From Bin80 sp022820435 (lineage in GTDB: Bacteria; Bacteroidota; Rhodothermia; Rhodothermales; Bin80), in contig JAJEFL010000004.1 in NCBI GenBank assembly GCA_022820435.1, positions 1 through 21,839 of the forward strand: 21,839 bases of DNA. The letters are read 5' to 3'. Both the position numbers and the translations under genes were made by a program. Below the pieces are notes generated by a model that made no database searches, was not told the DNA's origin, and saw only the letters and a program-made list of their open reading frames with translations. This document shows positions 15,738-21,839 of the stretch, piece by piece (within the stretch, counting starts at the first letter, position 1; every line of letters begins with the position of its first letter).

Positions 15738-18700
15738 ATGACAACAATCAATTCTCACATTCTGGACGAGAAACTCGCCGCATGGCGAAAAGCGGCGAAA
15801 GATGCAGCCTATAACCGGGAGCATGACAAGGGAACCGCGTTTGAGCGTCTCTGCAGGGTATTTCTGGAGCATGATGAAGACCAGAGGAAGCGGTTTGTTC
15901 GTGTGTTGACATGGGCCGAATGGGCGAAAGAGCGGGGGCAGTCCGAGGTGGATCGCGGGATCGATCTGATGGCGGAACTACGCCATGAAACGGATCAGTG
16001 GTGTGCGGTGCAGTGCAAGTGTTATGTGAAGGGAAAGACGATGCGGGAAAGCGACCTGAGTTCATTCCTTTCTAATTCTGCGGGGCAGGCGTGGTGCGCG
16101 GAACGCATGGTGATTGACACCACAGAAAAGGAATGGGCATCTGGGCTGAAGGAGGCCGTGAAATGGCAGGTGCCTGAACTGTACCGCATCACCATCCGCA
16201 ATCTCAGGGAGAGTTCGGTGAACTGGGAAACGTATTTCCAGCGTGACCGGGTGGAGATGCAGAGGCGGGAATTGAAGGTGCCGCGTGACTATCAGGCGGC
16301 TGCGATTCAGAACGTCCTTCACGGCCTGGAAGAGGAGGGATCACGGGGGAGGCTGATAATGGCATGCGGGACGGGCAAGACCTTCACGTCTCTCTGCATT
16401 GCGAAGGAACTGGTTGGACGGGGCGGTCAGGTGCTGTATCTGATTCCAAGTCTGGCGCTCATGTCCCAGACGATCCGCGAATGGAGCCGGGAATGCACTG
16501 CGGAAGACAATCTGCGTGCCTTTGCGGTCTGCTCGGATACACAGGTGGGGAAGCCGAAGAAGCAGGATGGCGATTATGACATGGCAGCAGGTGATTTAGC
16601 GTACCCTGCAACCACGAACGCCGCCCGGCTTGCCGAGAAGGTGCTGACGGGGGATCGGGAGACCTTCACGGTCATCTTTGCGACCTATCAGTCGATCAAA
16701 GTCATCCATCAGGCGCAGCAGGAGTATGGGCTGGGAGATTTTGATCTCGCCATCTGTGACGAGGCGCATCGGACCTGCGGCGTGTCCGGGCGCGGCAAAA
16801 AGGAATCATACTTTGTGCGGATCCATGATCAGGATTATGTCCGGGCAGATCGCCGGCTGTATATGACGGCAACGCCGAAGATGTACTCGCCCAGGGCACA
16901 CAGGAAAGTCGGGGACTACAATATGTCTCTGTGTGATATGGGAGATGTGTCGGTGTTCGGCGAAGAGTTGTACCGGATCGGATTTGGCGAGGCCATCGAC
17001 CGGGGGATCCTGTCGGATTTCAGGGTGGTCGTGTTTGCGATCCCGCATTCCGTCGTGGCGGCTGCTCTGGGGGAGGTGCTGGGCGAGCATGAATTGACGC
17101 TTGACGAAGGGGGCAAGCTGATCGGGTGCTGGCGGGCGATGGCAAAGCTGGAAGTGGAAGAATTTCTGGAGGATCCCGGTCCGATGAAGCGACTGATTGC
17201 CTACTGCAGGGACATCAAAACCTCCCGGAAGCTGTCGGAGCGGTTTGAAGTGGTCCGCCAAAAATACAGCGGGGAAAACGAGGGAGACGAGCGAGGACTC
17301 CCTGAACATGCGATCTCTGCACAGCATGTGGACGGCACCTTTGATGCGGGTGCCCGCACCGGATGCCTTGACTGGCTGGGGAACTTACAGGACGGGGATG
17401 ACACCAGTCATGTTCTGTTCAACTGCCGGTGCCTGTCGGAGGGGGTGGATGTGCCTGCTCTGGACGGCGTGATGTTTATGCATCCCCGCAGGAGCCAGTT
17501 TGAAATTGCACAGGCGGTCGGCCGCGTCCTTCGAAAGCCGGGTCAAGGCAGCAAGCGGTTTGGCTACATCCTCCTTCCTGTGGTCGTCCCTGACGGGGGG
17601 GATCCGGAAAAGCAGCTCGCCGACAGCAGATCCTTTGGCGTGGTCTGGCAGGTCATTGAGGGAATGCGGGCACATGACGAGCGGTTCAGTGCCGAGATCA
17701 ACCTGATTGAACGCGGACAGGAATCCGGGAAGATCAAGATCATTGCCGTGAAAGGCAGAACGAAGGGGCAGACCGGGCGGAATGGGAAGGAGACAATCAC
17801 GGTTTCCGCCCGAAAACAGGACGGCGGGCAGCAGGAACTGTTTATGAATCATGAACTGGCGGGTGCGATCCGGGCGATGGTGATCAGGAAGCACGGGAGC
17901 CGAAATTTCTGGAAAGAATGGTCGGGCGACATTGCAGAGATCACACAGAAACACATTGCGCGGATCACCGAATGGACCGAGCGGACGAAGTCCAATCGGG
18001 AGATATTCCGCGAATTCCTGGATGAGATCCGGGATGACTTAAACGAGGGGATTACCGAGAAACAGGCCATTGAAATGCTTGCCTCACAGATGGTGACGGG
18101 CCCGGTCTTCAATGCGTTGCTGGGAGACTCACAGTTCGTGGAAGAGAATCCGATCAGTAAGGGAATGCAGTTGGTGCTGGACCTGCTGGCCCCCGAACAT
18201 CTCTCGGCGGAGTCTGACGGTCTGGAGGGATTTTATGAGAGTGTTGGGGCCCGCGCCCGGGGCGCAACGACCCCTGCGGCCCGGCAGTCGGTGATCAAGG
18301 ATTTGTACGACACGTTCTTTCAGAGGGCATTTCCAGAGAATGCCGACAAGTACGGGATTGCCTATACGCCGATAGAACTGGTGGATTTTATCCTGCACTC
18401 GGTGGACGGGCTTTTGCGGAAGGAGTTTGGGCAGTCTCTCTCTTCGGAGGGGGTTGAGATTCTGGATCCATTTACAGGGACGGGGACGTTCATTACCCGG
18501 ATGATCCAAAGCGGACTGATTGCTCCGGAGGATCTGCCCCGAAAGTACCGATCCGAGATTCGCGCGAATGAGATCATGCTTCTGGCGTACTACATTGCTG
18601 CGACCAATATTGAGCGGGCGTACCATGAGGCGGTGGGGGCGGCGGACGACGCGTACGAGCATTTTCCCGGCATCCTCCTGACCGATACCTTCGGGATGCA

Positions 18701-20312
18701 CGAGGGGGATGACATGATTGCGGGGGTGCTGCCCGATAATTCGAAGCGGATTGAGCGGCAGAAGAAGGCAGACATTACGGTGATCATCGGAAATCCGCCA
18801 TGGCGGGCCGGACAGAAAAAACAGAATGACGCGGCGAAAAATCAAGCCTATCCGTTGTTAAGGGGGAGGATTGAAAATTCCTATGCTTACTATTCAAACG
18901 CTTCCAGCAAAAGAAATCTTTATGACAGCTATGTTTTAGCAATCCGGTGGGCATCAGATCGTATCGGGGAAAGTGGTGTGATTGGGTTTGTGACCAATGG
19001 CAGCTGGCTGGACGGGAATGCAATGGATGGAATGCGCAAGTGTCTGGCGGATGAATTTTCCTCCATCTATGTATTGAATTTGCGGGGGAACATGCAATCG
19101 GGAGGAAGGGAGGCCGGGGAGAATGTGTTTGAGTCGGTCTGGACCGTGGATGTAGCGGTTACTCTGTTTGTGAAGAACCAAAAGCATCCAGGTTGCAGGA
19201 TTCTGTATTACGATATCGGGGACTACCTGAGCCGGGAAGAGAAAATCAGAACAATCAAGCAATTCCGTGGACTTGGTGGAGTTGGGGAATGGGCTGAGTT
19301 GAAGCCAAATATGCATAATGACTGGTTAAATCAGCGGGATACCGGATTTGGTAAATTTTTAGCGATTGGAAGTAAAGATTCCCATGCGGTGAATAAAATC
19401 TTCAAAAATTATTCCTTAGGCGTAGCAACGGGCCGTGACGCATGGTGCTATAATTTTTCAGAGGCCGCACTCCGGGAAAATATCCGCCGGATGATTGAAT
19501 TCTACAATGAAGAGCGGGATCGGCTTGCAGGACAAGGTGCAAAGGGGCGGGAATGGACAAAAAGCGAGATTGATAAATTTGTCAATAATGATCCCAGGAA
19601 GATTAGTTGGACAGTGAATTTGAAGGGGGATCTATCGAAAAATAAAGCACTGAATTTTGAGGAGGGGCGGATCACGGCTACTCAATACCGGCCCTTCACC
19701 CAGAGCAAAGTCTATTTTAGCCGCAGGCTGAATGAGCGTGTCTACCAAATCCCCCAGATCTTCCCACATGAAGAGGCGGAGAATCAATTGATCTGTGTGA
19801 CGGGGAAAGGAGAGACGGATGACTTTTCTTGCCTGATGGTCAAGGAAATCCCCAATCTCCATACCATTGCCTCAGGGCAGTGCTTTCCCCGGTGGTTGTA
19901 CTCCCGGCCCAAAGAGGACAAGGCGAGTCTGTTTGCAGGAAAAACAACGCCGGACACAGACGCGTATGGATACGTACGGGAGAGTTCGTTCACGGACACT
20001 GCAGTGCAGACTTTTAACCAAAAAATGGGGGGGGGGGAAATTCCATCTCCGAAGATGACCTGTTCTACTACATCTACGGCGTACTCCATGTCCCCTCCTA
20101 CCGGACAAAATATGCCGCAAATCTTCGCAGGGAACTGCCCCGGATCCCTTTCCCCAAAGATGCTCAAGAGTTCCATCTGCTTGCTGATGCAGGAAGAAAG
20201 CTCGGAGCGCTGCATCTTGGATATGAGGAGGCAGAACAGTATCCGATACAGTTCGAAATCGGTGGATGGGAACCGGGTGGGGGAATTGCTCCCAGGGAAT
20301 GGTTCCGTTTAG
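15738..20312 (+). CDS. Type ISP restriction-modification enzyme (nuclease-translocase-methylase), truncated by frameshift in G11 tract
   Basis: This single-chain enzyme resembles LlaGI/LlaBIII (about 1570-1580 aa). In order it has: an Mrr-like PD-(D/E)XK nuclease (E36, D76 in RGIDLMAE, Q92-C-K94); SF2 helicase/translocase with Walker A ACGTGKT (209-215), DEAH (341-344), TAT (377-379) and motif VI QAVGRVLR (592-599); a helical coupler; a gamma-type N6-adenine methylase with motif X region YTPIELVDF, motif I DPFTGTG (910-916) and motif IV NPPW (1019-1022); and a C-terminal target-recognition region. It methylates one strand of an asymmetric site and cuts after ATP-driven translocation. At 20027-20037 eleven Gs shift the frame: residues 1434-1524 are out of frame and the protein ends early. 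All upstream motifs are intact. Confidence 0.93.
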   Translation: MTTINSHILDEKLAAWRKAAKDAAYNREHDKGTAFERLCRVFLEHDEDQRKRFVRVLTWAEWAKERGQSEVDRGIDLMAELRHETDQWCAVQCKCYVKGKTMRESDLSSFLSNSAGQAWCAERMVIDTTEKEWASGLKEAVKWQVPELYRITIRNLRESSVNWETYFQRDRVEMQRRELKVPRDYQAAAIQNVLHGLEEEGSRGRLIMACGTGKTFTSLCIAKELVGRGGQVLYLIPSLALMSQTIREWSRECTAEDNLRAFAVCSDTQVGKPKKQDGDYDMAAGDLAYPATTNAARLAEKVLTGDRETFTVIFATYQSIKVIHQAQQEYGLGDFDLAICDEAHRTCGVSGRGKKESYFVRIHDQDYVRADRRLYMTATPKMYSPRAHRKVGDYNMSLCDMGDVSVFGEELYRIGFGEAIDRGILSDFRVVVFAIPHSVVAAALGEVLGEHELTLDEGGKLIGCWRAMAKLEVEEFLEDPGPMKRLIAYCRDIKTSRKLSERFEVVRQKYSGENEGDERGLPEHAISAQHVDGTFDAGARTGCLDWLGNLQDGDDTSHVLFNCRCLSEGVDVPALDGVMFMHPRRSQFEIAQAVGRVLRKPGQGSKRFGYILLPVVVPDGGDPEKQLADSRSFGVVWQVIEGMRAHDERFSAEINLIERGQESGKIKIIAVKGRTKGQTGRNGKETITVSARKQDGGQQELFMNHELAGAIRAMVIRKHGSRNFWKEWSGDIAEITQKHIARITEWTERTKSNREIFREFLDEIRDDLNEGITEKQAIEMLASQMVTGPVFNALLGDSQFVEENPISKGMQLVLDLLAPEHLSAESDGLEGFYESVGARARGATTPAARQSVIKDLYDTFFQRAFPENADKYGIAYTPIELVDFILHSVDGLLRKEFGQSLSSEGVEILDPFTGTGTFITRMIQSGLIAPEDLPRKYRSEIRANEIMLLAYYIAATNIERAYHEAVGAADDAYEHFPGILLTDTFGMHEGDDMIAGVLPDNSKRIERQKKADITVIIGNPPWRAGQKKQNDAAKNQAYPLLRGRIENSYAYYSNASSKRNLYDSYVLAIRWASDRIGESGVIGFVTNGSWLDGNAMDGMRKCLADEFSSIYVLNLRGNMQSGGREAGENVFESVWTVDVAVTLFVKNQKHPGCRILYYDIGDYLSREEKIRTIKQFRGLGGVGEWAELKPNMHNDWLNQRDTGFGKFLAIGSKDSHAVNKIFKNYSLGVATGRDAWCYNFSEAALRENIRRMIEFYNEERDRLAGQGAKGREWTKSEIDKFVNNDPRKISWTVNLKGDLSKNKALNFEEGRITATQYRPFTQSKVYFSRRLNERVYQIPQIFPHEEAENQLICVTGKGETDDFSCLMVKEIPNLHTIASGQCFPRWLYSRPKEDKASLFAGKTTPDTDAYGYVRESSFTDTAVQTFNQKMGGGEIPSPKMTCSTTSTAYSMSPPTGQNMPQIFAGNCPGSLSPKMLKSSICLLMQEESSERCILDMRRQNSIRYSSKSVDGNRVGELLPGNGSV
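20027..20037 (+). repeat. G11 homopolymer tract, probable phase-variation switch
   Basis: Eleven consecutive Gs lie inside the Type ISP coding sequence, codons ATG GGG GGG GGG GAA. With 12 or 9 Gs the frame would continue as GNSISEDDLFYYIYG and on to the stop at 20635. With 11 it ends at 20312. Long poly-G tracts in restriction-modification genes are a classic slipped-strand ON/OFF switch. Miscounting of the run during sequencing would give the same picture. Confidence 0.75.
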
Positions 20313-20635
20313 AGAACCGGCGGATGCAGCATCCCAAAGTCAACAAAGAGAAAGACACGTCGAGGATCGAGTACAACTCCAATATCATGGTTGCAGGTAT
20401 TCCCGAGGAAGCATATGACTATGTGGTGAACGGCAAATCCGCCATCGAATGGGTGATGAGCCGGCAAGGCGTAAGCACCCACAAAGACAGCGGCATCGTG
20501 AATGATGCCAACGATTTTGCGGTTGAGACCATGGGCGATCCCGCCTATCCGCTCCGGTTACTCGCAAAAGTGATTACCGTCAGCCTGGAGACCATCAGGA
20601 TCGTTGACACACTCCGTGAGATTGAATTTTCCTGA
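20036..20635 (+). CDS. Type ISP enzyme, C-terminal target-recognition part in the shifted frame
   Basis: From the end of the G tract this frame encodes 199 residues of clear Type ISP C-terminus. It begins ISEDDLFYYIYGVLHVPSYR, continues through LRRELPRIPFP, and closes with GIPEEAYDYVVNGKSAIEWV and VITVSLETI. No start codon of its own is credible; an internal ATG at 20324 would give only 103 residues. It is the 3' part of the gene at 15738 and is joined to it when the G tract changes by +1 or -2, making a product of about 1631-1632 aa. Its good conservation argues that the full-length protein is, or recently was, under selection. Confidence 0.9.
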   Translation, partial: GNSISEDDLFYYIYGVLHVPSYRTKYAANLRRELPRIPFPKDAQEFHLLADAGRKLGALHLGYEEAEQYPIQFEIGGWEPGGGIAPREWFRLENRRMQHPKVNKEKDTSRIEYNSNIMVAGIPEEAYDYVVNGKSAIEWVMSRQGVSTHKDSGIVNDANDFAVETMGDPAYPLRLLAKVITVSLETIRIVDTLREIEFS

Positions 20636-20799
20636 TTTGTACCGGAGAGTCCACGACACCTAGAAATGGCTTGGATCAAGATTAGATACCAGCCGCGACC
20701 ACACGGGCATATGTATCTATCTCCGGTATTGCGCCCATTGTTCTCCATTCTGTATTGCAGCAATGAGAAGAGCGCTCATTCAATCAGCGGGAAATCCCC

Positions 20800-21144
20800 T
20801 TATCCGGCGAAAAAAGTACCGTAGGCGATGACGAGTCCAATGATCGTGAGTCCAATACCTAGTAACCTGCGGGTAGATTGATTGGACTCCCGGAGCGCCT
20901 CTAATTGTGCCTCATTGGACTCCCGGAGCGCCTCCAACTGCACCTTGTTGGTTTCGACGATCATGTCTAGTTTCGCTTGGAGCGCACTGAGTTGTGCGCC
21001 AAACTGCGCAATCGTGTTGATACCGGCCATATTTAAAATCTCGTTGCTTAGTTCGGTGGTCTCCCTGGAATTGAGCGGTTGCCCTTTGCCTAACTTTCGA
21101 AGTAGGGCAAAGAGTCTATTTGTGTTAATTGTTGGCTCAGCCAT
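20800..21144 (-). CDS. Small coiled-coil protein with C-terminal membrane anchor
   Basis: This 114-residue protein starts with a helical N-terminal region (1-45), followed by a heptad-rich coiled coil (about 50-92) that contains a perfect-looking duplication, QLEALRESN twice with an 11-residue period. A single membrane helix (GIGLTIIGLVIAYGTFFAG) is at the extreme C-terminus. The layout resembles DUF1640/CCDC90-like small bacterial proteins, which are tail-anchored coiled coils of unknown function. The duplicate is visible in the DNA as a 33-bp tandem repeat, so the coil length may vary between strains. It is convergent with the Type ISP gene. Confidence 0.65.
   Translation of the reverse strand: MAEPTINTNRLFALLRKLGKGQPLNSRETTELSNEILNMAGINTIAQFGAQLSALQAKLDMIVETNKVQLEALRESNEAQLEALRESNQSTRRLLGIGLTIIGLVIAYGTFFAG
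20881..20946 (-). repeat. 33-bp tandem repeat inside the coiled-coil gene
   Basis: ATTGGACTCCCGGAGCGCCT begins at 20881 and again at 20914. The two 33-bp units differ at a few positions. Each encodes 11 residues, exactly three helical turns of a right-handed coil (hendecad), so copy changes keep both the frame and the coil register. Confidence 0.7.
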
Positions 21145-21659
21145 AGTGGTTCAAATAAAGTTGGATGATTTTGGTTCCCTTGCTGAATCTTTTTCAGGAA
21201 ATTCAGGAATGTCGTTCACGATTTTCATCCGGTGACACATGCGGAAAGATAGCCCTTGTTTCTTTCCAATATAGGCTTCAAATGGTTCAATATATTAAAA
21301 GCCGGGCTAGTTTCTATGGTTCCCGTCTCAGCTTCCCCCTTCCACTGCCTGCAATGCGAAGCGCATCAGTTTCCGGTCCCGGTGTCCTTTCGTTCTGCCG
21401 GTACCGGAAGATGGTTCCAATTCGCCTAGGTTTGCGTAGACGAAAGTTTTGAAATTCTTTTGAATGGAAACACAAAACTCATGGAACACACTTTGAATGG
21501 GCGGAACAGTTAGCCGGGTGATCGCTCAAAAAGGGGGGATTGAATAGAGTTTTCCGGAATACAATCCTGAACAACTGCCCCCATCCGTGCTGATTCGCTC
21601 TGGAATGATGGAATCAGGCGGAGTACGGATTTGATGGCCGCAGAGGGCACGGTGGTGCT
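21145..21659. other. Intergenic region between ribA and the coiled-coil gene
   Basis: About 515 bases with no supported gene. A 95-codon plus-strand frame (21165-21452) lacks family features and looks accidental. No convincing terminator hairpin for the ribA transcript was found. Confidence 0.4.
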
Positions 21660-21839
21660 TCAGAGTTTGCACCGGGTGGGCGGGGCAGGATCAAGGCCGG
21701 GGAGAATATGTCCCATGCGATCCCGCTTGGTGCGCAGATAAGCCGCATTTTCCTGATTGGGCGGGATCTCAATGGGGACGCTTTCGGTGATCTCCAGACC
21801 ATACCCGCCCAGTCCCACGCGCTTGGTGGGGCTGTTGGT
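21660..21839 (-). CDS. ribA: GTP cyclohydrolase II, C-terminal end (RibA or RibBA), cut by window edge
   Basis: The last 59 codons of a riboflavin-pathway gene enter from the right edge on the minus strand and stop at 21660-21662. The reading TNSPTKRVGLGGYGLEITE, then VPIEIPPNQENAAYLRTKRD and RMGHIL, is the highly conserved C-terminal end of GTP cyclohydrolase II, the enzyme that opens GTP to diaminohydroxyribosylaminopyrimidine phosphate. The family motif is usually TNNP-K; here the second Asn is Ser. A ~14-residue tail rich in Pro follows MGHIL. Whether the gene is single-function ribA or fused ribBA is decided outside the window. A different overlapping minus frame at 21614-21802 is a shadow of this gene. 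Confidence 0.88.
   Translation of the reverse strand, partial: TNSPTKRVGLGGYGLEITESVPIEIPPNQENAAYLRTKRDRMGHILPGLDPAPPTRCKL

Noticed and set aside
16806..17327. Antisense ORFs of 120-240 codons across the Type ISP gene (for example 16806-17327, 17385-17954 and 18129-18845, minus strand)
   Set aside because: They lie fully inside a strongly conserved coding sequence, have no family features and are expected by chance opposite a GC-rich frame.
21614..21802. 62-codon minus-strand ORF at the right end
   Set aside because: It is in a different frame from the clearly conserved GTP cyclohydrolase II C-terminus covering the same bases.

Overview
The window comes from a Gram-negative-type bacterium of roughly 50% GC. 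The evidence is a secreted gamma-glutamyltransferase-family protein with a signal peptide, a membrane-anchored cell-wall amidase and weak Shine-Dalgarno sites. The lineage cannot be fixed from sequence alone. The MamK-like actin next to housekeeping genes, together with the IS and defence-gene load, would suit an environmental or symbiotic lineage, but that is a guess. No tRNA, rRNA or CRISPR array was found.

Left part (1-3640). The 3' end of an IS200/IS605-type tnpB enters at base 1 and finishes in strong hairpins that look like the omega-RNA / right-end region. It converges on a tight three-gene minus-strand operon: thyA (3640-2747), a membrane-anchored N-acetylmuramoyl-L-alanine amidase (2727-1738) and an actin of the MamK type (1722-697). 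No magnetosome genes are visible nearby.

Accessory block (3641-9150). A minus-strand AAA+ ATPase (7728-6736) is followed after 3 nt by a large N-domain-containing S8 subtilase. The subtilase is split by a one-base deletion in a G4 run at 5173-5176, so its Asp/His/Asn part (6732-5131) and its catalytic Ser part (5134-4151) lie in different frames. Upstream lies a decayed IS256-family transposase with in-frame stops and a missing C-terminus.

Middle (9150-13420). Short coding remnants and a small hypothetical gene precede a UPF0261 (Tm-1-like) gene and a small three-helix membrane protein. These converge with a gamma-glutamyltransferase-family gene on the minus strand.

Right part (13421-21839). 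A SoFic-type Fic AMP-transferase gene follows two AT-rich repeated palindromic elements. Next is a very large single-chain Type ISP restriction-modification gene (nuclease, SF2 translocase, gamma-type N6-adenine methylase and target recognition). It contains an 11-G homopolymer at 20027-20037 that puts its last ~200 codons out of frame. This looks like a phase-variable ON/OFF switch, currently OFF, though a homopolymer length error is the alternative. A small coiled-coil/TM protein with a 33-bp tandem duplication follows. The window ends in the C-terminus of a GTP cyclohydrolase II (ribA/ribBA) on the minus strand.

Overall, housekeeping genes (thyA, amidase/actin, ribA) flank a defence- and conflict-rich region made of the ATPase-subtilase pair, Fic, Type ISP R-M and two transposon families.
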